Assembly (NCBI GenBank): GCA_903827265.1
Contig: CAIKHN010000013.1
Coordinates: 1-34,006, forward strand
Reading direction: 5' to 3'
Source of the DNA: Candidatus Uhrbacteria bacterium
GTDB lineage: Bacteria > Patescibacteriota > Patescibacteriia > UBA9934
DNA length: 34,006 nucleotides
In this document: positions 1 to 8,876 of the stretch, in pieces
Position numbering within the stretch: position 1 is the first letter of the stretch
Layout: every line of letters starts with the position of its first letter
The notes under the pieces: model-generated
Told to the model about the DNA's origin: nothing
What the model saw: only the letters and a program-made list of their open reading frames with translations
The model's database searches: none
Made by a program: the position numbers and the translations under genes

Positions 1-1
1 C

Positions 2-157
2 GCAAACTTCGACGAGCGCCGATACACGCAAGCCGATCACCTCGCACGAACGCTCGAGCTCGTGAGCACCATCTGCAGCGTGAACATTCCTGGGTTCTAC
101 GACAACGTCGAGCGTCGTCGTCGCCTGCGTAACATTGGCCGCCCCGGAGACGAGTGA
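2..157 (+). CDS. 3' end of an unknown + strand gene (partial)
   Basis: An open frame enters the window and stops at TGA 155-157, giving a 51-residue C-terminal piece rich in Arg and acidic residues (it ends RNIGRPGDE). I do not recognise it. A perfect GC-rich hairpin begins 8 bases after the stop, which supports this being the true end of a transcription unit. Its higher-GC codon use resembles the other short orphan genes of the window (10718-11155, 14231-14602, 24684-25202, 31209-31868). It could be chance reading, but the terminator position argues otherwise. Confidence 0.55.
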   Translation, partial: ANFDERRYTQADHLARTLELVSTICSVNIPGFYDNVERRRRLRNIGRPGDE

Positions 158-203
158 AAAAAACGCCGCGGCGCCGAGTGATCGGCGCCGCGGAATTCTT
201 TTT
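157..203. terminator. Bidirectional rho-independent terminator between the partial gene and rpoD
   Basis: A perfect 12-bp stem (166-177 with 182-193, CCGCGGCGCCGA and its complement) closes a 4-nt loop. Seven As (157-163) precede it and TTCTTTTT follows it, so it has a U-tract in both directions. It can end both the + strand gene at 157 and rpoD, whose stop codon is at 202-204. Confidence 0.9.
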
Positions 204-1515
204 AGTAATCTCGCAATTTCTGAATAATGTCTTTCTGCTGAATCTTTTCGAGCGCCTTTGCCTCAATCTGACGAATACGTTCGCGGGTGACATCGAATTC
301 ACGACCGACTTCTTCGAGTGTGTGTGATACACCATCTTCAAGACCGAACCGCATTTCCAAAATCTTCTGTTCGCGAGGAGTAAGGTCACGCATCGCTTCG
401 TGCACGTAGTCACGAAGCAGCTGGCGAGCTGCGGCCTTATCCGGTGCAAGGTTCTTGGTGTCCTCGATGAAATCCTCGAGCGTTGAATCGTCATCGTCGT
501 CGCCAACGCTCGTGGTAAGCGAAACGGTTTCCTGGGAAATCTTTTGGATGTGCTGAACCTTTTCAAGCGACATGTCCATTTCCGCAGCGAGTTCCTCGAG
601 AAGCGGCTCGCGACCGAGGTCTTGAATTAACCGACGCTCGATCTGTTTAAATCGGTTAATCGTTTCCACCATGTGCACCGGAATACGGATGGTTCTGGAC
701 TGATCGGCGAGTGCACGGGTGATTGCCTGGCGAATCCACCACGTTGCGTACGTGGAGAACTTGTATCCCTTGCGATACTCGAATTTCTTCACGGCACGGA
801 ACAACCCGACGTTTCCTTCCTGAATAAGGTCGAGCAGCGAAAGTTGTTTTCCAACGAACTTCTTTGCGATAGAAACGACGAGTCGCAAGTTCGCCTCAAT
901 TAATCGGCGCTCTGCCTCTTTCTCATTGCGCTCTTTGCGCTTCGCGAGCGCAACTTCCTCATCAGCCGTCAGCAATGGAATCTTTCCAATTTCACGCAAG
1001 TACATCTGAATGGAGTCCTGCGTGAGCTCCGTCGATACTGACATATCCGCCTTTTTGTCGACATGAATACGCAGCTTATCGTACACGTCGTCGCGCGACT
1101 TACTTCCGCCAAGGAAACCTTCTTTCATTTCTACAAAGTGCAATCCCTTGCGTTCCAAACGATCGAGGAACTCCTCGAAAAGCTCGAGGTGATCTTCAAC
1201 GAAACCAAAGGCAAAGAGCACCTCGTTCTCTGTGACGAATCCACGCGTCATGCCGCGCTCAACAACACGGGCCAATACTTCTTCTGTTGGCGGCGCTGAT
1301 TTTTTATCAGGATGCGGGACAAACGGTTTCCCTTTTTGCACCGGCTTTTCTTTTACTTTCACCGCGACCGACTTCTTTGGCGCAGCCTTCGCGACTGCCT
1401 TCTTCGAAACCGCAGGCTTCGACACTTTAACGGTCTTCGAGATTTTTTTCACGGTGTTCTTTAACGATTTTACAAAAGCCTTTCCAGTCATCTTCTTCCC
1501 TTTCTTTGTTGGCAT
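202..1515 (-). CDS. rpoD: RNA polymerase primary sigma factor (sigma-70)
   Basis: Housekeeping sigma factor that directs RNA polymerase to promoters. From the ATG at 1515 the protein is 437 aa. A Lys/Ala-rich basic tail (about 1-75) precedes a region 1.1-like acidic segment (about 75-140). Region 1.2 is at about 166-194 ([16 protein letters not shown]). Region 2 is at about 206-276 and includes [14 protein letters not shown] and [11 protein letters not shown] for -10 recognition and melting. Region 3 follows, and region 4 carries the helix-turn-helix ([20 protein letters not shown]) near the C-terminus. An in-frame GTG at 1531-1533 would add six residues, but its GGAG lies too close; the ATG has a GGAG about 18 nt upstream, so neither start is well marked. 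It lies just downstream of dnaG, the classic dnaG-rpoD pairing. The promoters read here (TTGnnn-17-TAnnnT, often TGC before the -10) fit such a sigma factor. Confidence 0.97.
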   Translation of the reverse strand: MPTKKGKKMTGKAFVKSLKNTVKKISKTVKVSKPAVSKKAVAKAAPKKSVAVKVKEKPVQKGKPFVPHPDKKSAPPTEEVLARVVERGMTRGFVTENEVLFAFGFVEDHLELFEEFLDRLERKGLHFVEMKEGFLGGSKSRDDVYDKLRIHVDKKADMSVSTELTQDSIQMYLREIGKIPLLTADEEVALAKRKERNEKEAERRLIEANLRLVVSIAKKFVGKQLSLLDLIQEGNVGLFRAVKKFEYRKGYKFSTYATWWIRQAITRALADQSRTIRIPVHMVETINRFKQIERRLIQDLGREPLLEELAAEMDMSLEKVQHIQKISQETVSLTTSVGDDDDDSTLEDFIEDTKNLAPDKAAARQLLRDYVHEAMRDLTPREQKILEMRFGLEDGVSHTLEEVGREFDVTRERIRQIEAKALEKIQQKDIIQKLRDY

Positions 1516-1560
1516 AAACGGGCAAAAGGACACGCTCCCGAAAAGCCGCGACGGATCGCA

Positions 1561-3459
1561 TTACTTTCGAGAAACAATGTCGCGATAAGCGCGCATCAAC
1601 TGCTGAAGCTTTTCGTCGTCTCCCGACAACTCCGCTTCACGGATGTCACGCTCCAAGGCGGATCGCAACATGCGATTCCGCTCCTGGGAAACAATCGTAA
1701 TATTTCTGTCCGCTTCTTGTCGCACCTCTGTAGGCGAAAGTCCGACCAAGAGCTCGTCCATGCGGAGGGCCAAGGCGTTCACTGCGGATGTCTCCCGCAA
1801 TTTTCCTTGTGCATCGAGCCAGGTCCGAAGTCGCGTAAAAAGAGTTTGTTGGGGTGCCGACGGTGTGGGAAGCTGTTCGGCCGCATGATACACAATGCCG
1901 AGCGCGTTGTACAGCGTTTTCCACAAGTCACTCGAGAGCATTTCTTCGCGAATCACAGACAAGATCTCCTTCGTGAAGCCCTCATATCGAAGCGCGACAC
2001 CAAACAAAAATGCTGCCGCTTGATCGATTTTCGTGTCCGGAACAATCGGCAACGCCACGATCGGCACCGGCGAGATCGGAGCTTTCCCGACCGCACCCTT
2101 CACTGGCGCCACTCTCGCCGCCAGCATCTGCTGAAGCGAATCGATGTCAACGTGCGTCGCATCGCTCATCCGAAGTAAATACAAATGTCGCGAATCCGGT
2201 CGTTGGAGTTTTGCGACGTACGGCAACAACTCGTCGACAAGTGCCTTTCGCGCCTCGATTTTGGCAGCTCCCGACCCGTCCTCGAATCCCCGAAGACGCT
2301 TCGTAAAAACATATTCAATGACGTCTTCCGAATGCACAGCGATCTTGCGCCACAAGTCGGGATCTTTTTCGACGATCTCGTCGGGATCTTTTCCTGCTCC
2401 ATCTGGAATAATCAAACACCGAATTTCGAATTGCGGCGCATTGGGATCCTTTTGAAGCTCAAGCGCAAGATCGAGCACGCGCTTTGCCGCGGCAAACCCC
2501 GCAGCGTCCTCGTCGAGCGCGAAGATGATGCACTTTGTGTATCGCGCTAATGTCCGAAGCTGCGATGTGGTGAGCGCAGTTCCCGACGATGCAACAATAT
2601 TTTCGACGCCGGCCTTGTGCGACGCAATAACATCAAGGTTCCCCTCAACAACAATAATCGACTTCTTTTCTCGCATTCCCGCCTTCGCCAAATGCAGTCC
2701 GTACAACATGTCGCCCTTCTTGTAGATGGGCGTTTCCGGCGAATTCATGTACTTCGGCCCGTCATCCCCCCTCCTTTCCAAGGAGGGATCGGGGGTGGTT
2801 GGAACAGGCAATTGACGCGCAGTAAACGCAACAACATTCCCTGCCGCATCGCAGAGTGGAATCATCATTCTATTTCGGAAGCGATCAACAATTCCCGATC
2901 CGCTCTTTCGCTGTAGGCCGAGTCCGCCTTGAAGAATCTCAGCATCGGTAAATCCATTCCGTTTTAGACACGTTACGAGTGCATCCCACGAATCTGGTGC
3001 CGCGCCGAGTTTAAATTTTGCGACGAGTTCTGCAGGAATATTGCGCTTTGCAACATACGCACGAACCGCTTCGCCAAACGGTGCATCGGCGAGCGTTGAT
3101 GCATAAAACTTTGCGGCAACGTCGTGCATCGCAATCAATCGTTCCTTCGTATGATCCTCCGGTCGTGGTTTGTATGCCGGAAGCTCAACTCCAGCTTTCA
3201 GCGCTAAATGACGAAGCGCCTCCGGAAACGTGAGGCCGTCAATCTCCATCACAAAACTAAAAATATCACCGCCTTTGTCGCAACCAAAACAATGCCAGCT
3301 CTGGCGTTCGCGCGACACGTGAAAACTCGGTGTACGCTCCGCATGAAACGGGCACAGTGCCTTTAAACTCCCCACCCCGGCCGGTTTTAACTGAATATAG
3401 TCGCCAAGCACCTCGGCGACGTCCAATTTCTGTTTAATCTCATCTTTAGGCTCGAGCAT
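1561..3459 (-). CDS. dnaG: DNA primase
   Basis: Makes RNA primers at the replication fork. The 632 aa show the N-terminal CHC2 zinc finger (C36, H39, C57, C60), the polymerase core, and a TOPRIM domain starting near residue 266 with VVEGNLDV (E272) and the DED metal motif in FALDEDAAGF. The C-terminal third is the less conserved helicase-binding part. An extra 15 or so residues (about 219-233, PTTPDPSLERRGDDG) sit between AFTARQL and GPKYMNSPETP, where family members run straight on. They are encoded by a GC-rich palindromic repeat inserted in frame. The start is ATG 3457-3459, with a TACAAT box ending 6 nt upstream and no Shine-Dalgarno, so the mRNA is probably leaderless. rpoD follows. Confidence 0.97.
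   Translation of the reverse strand: MLEPKDEIKQKLDVAEVLGDYIQLKPAGVGSLKALCPFHAERTPSFHVSRERQSWHCFGCDKGGDIFSFVMEIDGLTFPEALRHLALKAGVELPAYKPRPEDHTKERLIAMHDVAAKFYASTLADAPFGEAVRAYVAKRNIPAELVAKFKLGAAPDSWDALVTCLKRNGFTDAEILQGGLGLQRKSGSGIVDRFRNRMMIPLCDAAGNVVAFTARQLPVPTTPDPSLERRGDDGPKYMNSPETPIYKKGDMLYGLHLAKAGMREKKSIIVVEGNLDVIASHKAGVENIVASSGTALTTSQLRTLARYTKCIIFALDEDAAGFAAAKRVLDLALELQKDPNAPQFEIRCLIIPDGAGKDPDEIVEKDPDLWRKIAVHSEDVIEYVFTKRLRGFEDGSGAAKIEARKALVDELLPYVAKLQRPDSRHLYLLRMSDATHVDIDSLQQMLAARVAPVKGAVGKAPISPVPIVALPIVPDTKIDQAAAFLFGVALRYEGFTKEILSVIREEMLSSDLWKTLYNALGIVYHAAEQLPTPSAPQQTLFTRLRTWLDAQGKLRETSAVNALALRMDELLVGLSPTEVRQEADRNITIVSQERNRMLRSALERDIREAELSGDDEKLQQLMRAYRDIVSRK
2765..2803 (-). repeat. GC-rich palindromic repeat inserted in frame in dnaG
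   Basis: On the minus strand CCAACCACCCCC is followed by a palindrome CCCTCCTT-gga-AAGGAGGG and a G-run. Related copies occur at 14740-14785 (hypothetical gene), 23686-23725 (ligA) and 25316-25352 (intergenic). Here the copy is translated as PTTPDPSLERR inside the primase core without breaking the frame. Confidence 0.8.
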
Positions 3460-3465
3460 GAAGGG

Positions 3466-3471
3466 ATTGTA
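3466..3471 (-). promoter_or_regulatory. -10 box for dnaG, leaderless start
   Basis: TACAAT on the minus strand ends 6 nt before the dnaG ATG. At the 17-bp spacing the -35 is TCGCCT (weak). Transcription would start at or next to the ATG. Confidence 0.55.
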
Positions 3472-3497
3472 GGCGAAAATCGGTCTAAAGGCGAATA

Positions 3498-3529
3498 CAA
3501 AATCCGGAGCCTTTCGGATCCGGATTTTG
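3498..3529. terminator. Hairpin between dnaG and RNase J gene
   Basis: An 11-bp perfect stem (CAAAATCCGGA 3498-3508 with TCCGGATTTTG 3519-3529) with a 10-nt loop lies 7 bases past the RNase J stop. The U-tract is only TTTT, so it may be a modest terminator. Confidence 0.65.
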
Positions 3530-3535
3530 GTTGAT

Positions 3536-5365
3536 TTACTGTGCGATGGAAAGTGCGACGTACGGCGCAGCTTTCATGTCGGTTTCGATCATCTTTTCCA
3601 AACGATCCTGGAGCAATCCTTGCGGATCTTTCTGGAGGCGAACCTTTGGAAACTCGCGTTTCAGGAAGTCAGTAACCGTCTTCTCGACCATTGGAACCAG
3701 CGATTCCTTTCGGAAGCCGAGTGTTGCGATGTTTACCTGGACAATATTGCCGTCCTTGGCAATAGCATCAATAACCATCACACCTTCGTCGCCCAAGCGC
3801 TTACGCTCACGGAGCGTTTCGCCGTCGACGACGTCGTACATATTGCCATCAACGAAGATTGGAGCGACTGGAACCTTTTTCTTCGTGAGTGTTCCGACGC
3901 CGTCTTTCGTGAACTCCATAACCTGACCGTTGTCAGCGATCATGATCTTGTCGCGCATGAAGCCTGTTGCTGTTGCTGCAGCAGCATGGTGATGCAAGAA
4001 CGCATGATGACCTTCAATTGGAATGAGGTACTTTGGACGAATCATCTTCACCACCTCGCCGAGATCAGCCGCCTTCGCATGACCGCCGGCGTGAATATTC
4101 AACATGCGGTAGTTCACCACCTTTGCACCAAGGCGATAGAACTTGTCAGTAATAAACTGCACGGTGCGCTCATTTCCAGGAATAACGGATGACGAGAAAA
4201 CCACAGAGTCGCCAGGCATCACGCGAACGTCGCGCAAATCACCATCAGCTAAGCGGTAGAACGCCGCATTCTGTTCGCCTTGTGCGCCAGGGAAAATAGC
4301 GAGCACTTTGTTTGGTGGGAAATTTCGCACCTCTGAAATGTCGAGCAATGTTCCTGGCGTTGGATTGATGTAGCCGAGATTCTGCGCAATTTCGAGCGTC
4401 GTCTTTAAGCTGAGTCCGCCAATGGCGACGTACCGACCGTACTTTTCCGCAAGCGTAATAATCTGTGCCAAACGAACGACGTTTGTGCTAATCATTCCGA
4501 AGAGCAATCGGCCTTTTGCTTGCGCAACGATCGTATCGAGGTCGTGCATGACTTCGTGCTCCATGGTTTGCTTTCCAGCCTGTGGTGCGTTTGTCGAGTC
4601 CGAAAGAAGCGCAAGAACATTCTTGTCGCCAAGCGACTTCATTTGTTCAAGATATCGTGTTGCCTGAGCATCTTTAGGATCAAGATCGACTTTAAAATCT
4701 CCGGTGTGAACAACAGTTCCGCACGGCGTTTGAATAATCGCCGCAAGTGACGATGGAACCGAATGCGAAACGCCAATAAATGAAACGGCAAAGTTTCCAA
4801 GTTCGAGTGTCGTTGCTTCGTCGATTGGGCGCATGTCAACTTTCACGTCTGGCGTGTATTCCAATTTCTTGGCAATGAGTGCGAGCGTGATTGGCGCAGA
4901 GAACAATGGCACGCCAGGAAGCAATGGCATGAGGTATGGAATACCGCCAATGTGGTCCATGTGCATGTGCGTAATAATCACGGCACGGACATTTTTCTCG
5001 CGACCCTTAATATACGAAAGATCAGGCACGATGCCGTCGATTCCGCGCATGTGCTCCTCGCCGAACTGAATACCCATGTCGATGATAATAATATCGTCGC
5101 CGTATTCCAGGATGGTCATGTTTTTACCGACTTCCTCATTTCCGCCCATCACAATCACGCGCAGGGTGTCCTGTGCGTTGTCTGGCTTGTGGATGGAATA
5201 ATGATCCTTCGGCGTCAGCTCAAGCTTGCCGTATGCCACACCATGACCGGTGCGTGGGTGCTTTGTATCTGGAGTTTTCCAGGCTGCGCCGCGGCCACCG
5301 CGACGGCCACCCCTGCCGCCTCCTGCTGAACGTGGACCTGATGTTGAACGTGGTGAGTTAACCAT
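3536..5365 (-). CDS. rnj: Ribonuclease J (metallo-beta-lactamase/beta-CASP RNase)
   Basis: Endo/5'-exoribonuclease of mRNA decay and rRNA maturation. The 609 aa begin with a low-complexity Arg/Gly tail (about 1-30), then a metallo-beta-lactamase core with the zinc motif HMHMDH (133-138), further conserved histidines (GVSHS, HTGDF), the beta-CASP part (SDSTNA, FSSSVIPGNE), HAGGHA and IPIEGHHAFLHHH, and a C-terminal domain typical of RNase J. The RG-rich N-terminus is an unusual extension and may bind RNA. The gene is monocistronic with a terminator hairpin just downstream. A gap of about 350 bp upstream has a candidate promoter and could be a long 5' leader. Confidence 0.95.
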   Translation of the reverse strand: MVNSPRSTSGPRSAGGGRGGRRGGRGAAWKTPDTKHPRTGHGVAYGKLELTPKDHYSIHKPDNAQDTLRVIVMGGNEEVGKNMTILEYGDDIIIIDMGIQFGEEHMRGIDGIVPDLSYIKGREKNVRAVIITHMHMDHIGGIPYLMPLLPGVPLFSAPITLALIAKKLEYTPDVKVDMRPIDEATTLELGNFAVSFIGVSHSVPSSLAAIIQTPCGTVVHTGDFKVDLDPKDAQATRYLEQMKSLGDKNVLALLSDSTNAPQAGKQTMEHEVMHDLDTIVAQAKGRLLFGMISTNVVRLAQIITLAEKYGRYVAIGGLSLKTTLEIAQNLGYINPTPGTLLDISEVRNFPPNKVLAIFPGAQGEQNAAFYRLADGDLRDVRVMPGDSVVFSSSVIPGNERTVQFITDKFYRLGAKVVNYRMLNIHAGGHAKAADLGEVVKMIRPKYLIPIEGHHAFLHHHAAAATATGFMRDKIMIADNGQVMEFTKDGVGTLTKKKVPVAPIFVDGNMYDVVDGETLRERKRLGDEGVMVIDAIAKDGNIVQVNIATLGFRKESLVPMVEKTVTDFLKREFPKVRLQKDPQGLLQDRLEKMIETDMKAAPYVALSIAQ

Positions 5366-5664
5366 AGTGAATGAATGATGAGCTCGCGATTAATAATCGG
5401 ACGCTCGAATGAAAGAGTTTTATAGATAGAACTTGCTTATTTTAGGCTAGTTTCGATAATGCAAGTCGAAAATAGACAAAATAAGAAAGTTCTATTAAGA
5501 CGCTCGCGTTTGCGGATTTCGAGGCACAAAAAGGCACAATCGAAACAAAATGAACCGCAAAAGTGAAGGTCGTAACATGTAAAAACTCCCAATCAAACCA
5601 GGATAATTCGTTATTTTGGACGAGAGCAACAGGAGAAGGCACCAACAAGAGCACCAGCACTCAA

Positions 5665-5686
5665 GAATATAGTATACCCTATATTC
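5665..5686. promoter_or_regulatory. Palindromic operator-like site over a -10 box
   Basis: GAATATAG (5665-5672) and CTATATTC (5679-5686) form a perfect 8-bp dyad with a 6-bp centre. The minus-strand -10 box TATACT (5671-5676) lies in its centre, with TTTACG 17 bp upstream. A repressor binding here would block the promoter. Confidence 0.45.
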
Positions 5687-5699
5687 GCCAATGCGTAAA
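5671..5699 (-). promoter_or_regulatory. Candidate promoter upstream of RNase J
   Basis: -35 TTTACG (5694-5699), 17-bp spacer, -10 TATACT (5671-5676). Its transcript would start near 5664 and run toward RNase J. Confidence 0.45.
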
Positions 5700-5712
5700 G
5701 TCAGGGGGCATT

Positions 5713-8280
5713 CTACAGATCAAACGGAGCACCGTCGAACGTCGTCTTCCGAGCCTCTGCAGTGCGGAGTTTAGCGGTGCCGGAACGGGCGTACATTTCG
5801 TCTTCAACCTCTTGCCTATCGCGACCGTACATCAGGCGGGAAATCTGTTTCAAGCCGTCAGCCATTTCTTTGTTTCCTCGAATTTGCGGGAACGCTTTCA
5901 ACGTAAATGGCTTTTCCTGACTACCATTGACCAAAACCTTTGCGCTCCACGTCCACGCCGCCGCATTCATTAAGTCGTATGGGCTGAATGTTGGCTCAAA
6001 AATCTTTCCGAGAACTTCGGTGTCGTCTGGTCCAACTTTTGCCACAAGGAACGATCCGACGTTGCCAAGCACGGCATCGCGAATCTTTGTATCGCCGTTT
6101 CTTACCAACTGTCCCATGTACTGGTGCGCCATCACCAAACTCAAACGATACTTACGCGCTTCGGAAAGAATCGTTGCAATGGACGGATTCACGAAATTCT
6201 GGAACTCATCGATGTACAGCACAAAGTCCTTGCGATCCTTCTCGTCCGTATCACCACGCGTAAACGCTGCAATCTGCAACTTCGACACCAAAATTCCACC
6301 AATCAATGCTGTACAAAGCTCGCCGAGTTTTCCTTTGCTCAAATTAACGATAAGAATCTTTCCCGAATCAAGAATTTCTCGAAAATTAATCGAGCTCTTT
6401 TCTTGCGAAATAATTGGACGGATAAACTCGTTGTTCACGAACTCGCTGAACTTTGACGTAATGTACGGCACCATGTTTGCCAGTGCGCCCTCTCCCCCAG
6501 CCTTCTCTGCCTGCTTCTCCCAAAAATCAACCACCAAACGACTCTTACACTTCGATAACTTCATCTTGCGATACGCGTCGTCTGTAAGCACCTTTGCGAT
6601 TTCAATAAGCGTCGACCCGCTATCAGGATCATCCATCAAAAGCAACATTGCGTTGCTGACGTATTGAATAAACATCGGGCCGCCTGTTGCCTTCAAATCG
6701 TACAGCTGATCAAAAATCGCGAGCATTTCATTCACTACCTTTGTTTTCTGCTCTGGATACTGCGGATCGAACTCCAACATGTTCAAACCGAACGGTCGCT
6801 CGATATCGCCAGGATTGAAGTAAATGACGTCGTCAACGCGATCCTTCGGCACCAGTCCAAGGCAACCCTCGGCCAAATCACCGTGCGGATCAATCACTGC
6901 AACGCCAAGACCATTCGCGATATCTTGCGCAACAAGGTTTTGAATGAACTCCGATTTTCCAGATCCTGTTTTACCGATGATATACAAATGGCGGCGGCGA
7001 TCGGCCATACCAAGCCGCACCACCGTCTCTTTCCCACGATACGTGTTCGTTCCAATCCGCAAACCTTCCGTTGGAAGATTTAATGGAGCCGGCGCAATAC
7101 GCGCAAGCATCCATCGAATATTTGGCGTATCCGTTGATGCTAGCGGCATGTGCCACAGCCCGGCCATTTCTTCAGTGTTCAAAATAATCGCATGGCGCTC
7201 TGAGAAACGTCGATAAATAAAATCTCGAAGAATCCCATCTTTGCCGCGTGGAATGACTTTGGTGAATGAATTTCCAAACTCGTAAATGTTGAATTGGTTA
7301 AACGCAGAGAATACGTTTTCCAAATATGACTTCGCAACATCTGGCGTAGAGCCGCATGCGACAATGCGAATATTCACTTCCATTCCCGCTTTGGAGATTT
7401 TATTTTCAATTCCCTCAAGCATCTTTGTTTCTGCTTGACTGAGTTTTCGTTCCCTGCGTTTCTGCTCCTCTTTCTCCTTCGACTCTTTTGTACCGAACCA
7501 TCCCGAAAAGAAATTCCCACCATTCTCGGCTTCATGAAGTGTCATGCCTTCCTGCATGTGACGGACAATCTTCGCCCCAGTGTCGCGCCAACCGTGATGC
7601 GTTGCACGAACAATATATTGAATTGCGACGCCGTCGTTTTCTGCAACTTTCGACATGGCGTTTGTGAGCGGATTCAATGGATCGCTTTCAAGATCTTTGT
7701 ATGTTTTAATAGGAAATACATTCCGGCGCTTCAACGTGACGTACCCGCCAAGCATCGTGCCTTGCGGCGAAAACATGTTGTAATCCACGACTTCCTCAAA
7801 CTGCGCATCGCTCCACTGCGCATGAAGCTGCTGCTCAAAAAACTCGCGCATGTTTTTTGGAAGCGTGACATAAAACGTGACCAACTTTTTATGCGCAACA
7901 ATCTCAAGCGCAACAGCATCAGACCTGCCCAAAAACCACGACACAATCCCGTGATGCGGCTTCAGTCCACCAAGCGCGGAATACATGCCTTCTGCAAGTG
8001 CGATATGCTCCTTAATTTGCGCAGCGCCTTCGTTTTGCTTTGCGTCTTCCTGATTTCGGAACCGCGGAATCGTCACCATGAGCGTTACCGTTGCGTCTTC
8101 CCCGCCGCGAAGATGACTTTGCGCAATAAGACGTGAGCGAATGAATAGCACAACGGCAACAAGAATACCGGCGCCAACGCCGAACATAATCAATGTTGGC
8201 AAAATATCGCCAAGCACCGACGTTGCCGACGACGGTGTTAACACTGGAGAAAGATCGTTCACGCCGTAGGTGTTGGCCAC
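5713..8280 (-). CDS. DUF87/TraG-like type IV secretion coupling ATPase
   Basis: Membrane-anchored AAA/FtsK-like ATPase of the kind annotated as type IV secretory system conjugative DNA transfer family protein in Patescibacteria. The 855 aa have one N-terminal membrane helix (about 26-48), a long domain of about 350 residues, Walker A GKTGSGKS (436-443), VAVIDPHGDLAEG, and Walker B FVLYIDEFQNF (about 686-696) followed by SEARKYRLSLVMAHQYMGQL. This is the TraG/VirD4 motif order. The start is GTG at 8278-8280, two bases after the stop of the upstream partner gene, so the two are co-transcribed. No relaxase or other conjugation gene is nearby. A role in DNA uptake, export or envelope transport is inference. 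Confidence 0.88.
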   Translation of the reverse strand: MANTYGVNDLSPVLTPSSATSVLGDILPTLIMFGVGAGILVAVVLFIRSRLIAQSHLRGGEDATVTLMVTIPRFRNQEDAKQNEGAAQIKEHIALAEGMYSALGGLKPHHGIVSWFLGRSDAVALEIVAHKKLVTFYVTLPKNMREFFEQQLHAQWSDAQFEEVVDYNMFSPQGTMLGGYVTLKRRNVFPIKTYKDLESDPLNPLTNAMSKVAENDGVAIQYIVRATHHGWRDTGAKIVRHMQEGMTLHEAENGGNFFSGWFGTKESKEKEEQKRRERKLSQAETKMLEGIENKISKAGMEVNIRIVACGSTPDVAKSYLENVFSAFNQFNIYEFGNSFTKVIPRGKDGILRDFIYRRFSERHAIILNTEEMAGLWHMPLASTDTPNIRWMLARIAPAPLNLPTEGLRIGTNTYRGKETVVRLGMADRRRHLYIIGKTGSGKSEFIQNLVAQDIANGLGVAVIDPHGDLAEGCLGLVPKDRVDDVIYFNPGDIERPFGLNMLEFDPQYPEQKTKVVNEMLAIFDQLYDLKATGGPMFIQYVSNAMLLLMDDPDSGSTLIEIAKVLTDDAYRKMKLSKCKSRLVVDFWEKQAEKAGGEGALANMVPYITSKFSEFVNNEFIRPIISQEKSSINFREILDSGKILIVNLSKGKLGELCTALIGGILVSKLQIAAFTRGDTDEKDRKDFVLYIDEFQNFVNPSIATILSEARKYRLSLVMAHQYMGQLVRNGDTKIRDAVLGNVGSFLVAKVGPDDTEVLGKIFEPTFSPYDLMNAAAWTWSAKVLVNGSQEKPFTLKAFPQIRGNKEMADGLKQISRLMYGRDRQEVEDEMYARSGTAKLRTAEARKTTFDGAPFDL

Positions 8281-8282
8281 AA

Positions 8283-8756
8283 TTATGCATGAGCCGATTC
8301 CGCGAGTATCATGACGCGATCGGTTTTAATTTTAATCTCCTGCTCGAGAAAGTATTTATTCATCCCCGGCAAGCTTCCAAGCCATTCACGAAGTAAGCGC
8401 CAAACTGCTTTCACTTTTGTAACCCCATGAAGAATCATGTCAGTAATTGTGCGCGCAACAGCTTCGCCCTTTTGTTTAAATACTTGTTTTCGATCCGCCG
8501 GCAACGTGAGATACACCTCTTTTAAACCATCAGAAAGAATGTCTTCGACATCTTTCATCATCGAAGACTGTGGGGTGCTCGCAGCTGTCGACAACGCAGA
8601 ACGCGCCGAAGACTGCGCAACTGGCGCATTACTCACCTGCGTCTCATTCCGCTCCAATGCAATACGCGATTCTTCCTCAGCACGAACCTCCACCGAACCC
8701 ACATTCGGCGTTTCCTGGCTTGGCGGAGTATTCAACACGCGTTCAACGTCTGGCAT
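8283..8756 (-). CDS. Conserved hypothetical partner of the DUF87 ATPase
   Basis: A 157-aa protein. A Ser/Ala/Glu-rich, probably disordered N-terminal half (about 1-80) is followed by a helical C-terminal domain containing REWLGSLPGMNKYFLEQE. I recall similar proteins beside this ATPase in Patescibacteria. I chose the ATG at 8754-8756: TATACT ends exactly 6 nt upstream and no Shine-Dalgarno is present, while the longer frame to 8819 would start upstream of that promoter. Translation of the ATPase begins 2 bases after the stop. It has no signal peptide or membrane helix. Function unknown, possibly an adaptor of the ATPase. Confidence 0.8.
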   Translation of the reverse strand: MPDVERVLNTPPSQETPNVGSVEVRAEEESRIALERNETQVSNAPVAQSSARSALSTAASTPQSSMMKDVEDILSDGLKEVYLTLPADRKQVFKQKGEAVARTITDMILHGVTKVKAVWRLLREWLGSLPGMNKYFLEQEIKIKTDRVMILAESAHA

Positions 8757-8762
8757 GAATGT

Positions 8763-8768
8763 AGTATA
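8763..8768 (-). promoter_or_regulatory. -10 box for the ATPase operon, leaderless start
   Basis: TATACT on the minus strand ends 6 nt before the ATG at 8756. A weak TTCAAT lies 17 bp upstream of it. Confidence 0.55.
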
Positions 8769-8831
8769 CAACACTCGACAATTGCATTGAATTTGACGCA
8801 TCCTATACGTCGCGGTCACTCTACTACGCAG

Positions 8832-8863
8832 AACGCCCCGGCTCGAAAGAGCTACGGGGCGTT
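8832..8863. terminator. GC-rich hairpin downstream of the 96-aa gene
   Basis: Stem AACGCCCCG-GCTC (8832-8844) pairs with GAGC and CGGGGCGTT (8849-8863) around a GAAA loop, with a 2-nt bulge. The T-rich tail lies on the + side, so as a terminator for the minus-strand gene at 8877 it is imperfect. Confidence 0.5.
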
Positions 8864-8876
8864 GTTCTTTTGGTGA

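Larger units (their letters stand above)
5366..5712. other. Intergenic region upstream of RNase J, candidate leader
   Basis: No convincing gene is seen in these 347 bases. On the minus strand a promoter-like TTTACG-17-TATACT (5671-5699) would give a leader of about 300 nt before RNase J. A 72-codon minus-strand frame (GTG at 5660, stop at 5442) begins 10 nt after that -10 box. It is rich in Phe, Val and Leu and uses atypical codons, so I rate it as unlikely but not excluded. A direct repeat of TTGTGCC is also present. Confidence 0.5.

Noticed and set aside
5442-5660. 72-codon minus-strand frame upstream of RNase J, starting 10 nt after a -10 box
   Set aside because: Composition is biased to Phe/Val/Leu with codons unlike neighbouring genes, and no family resemblance. 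Kept only as a remark in the intergenic entry.
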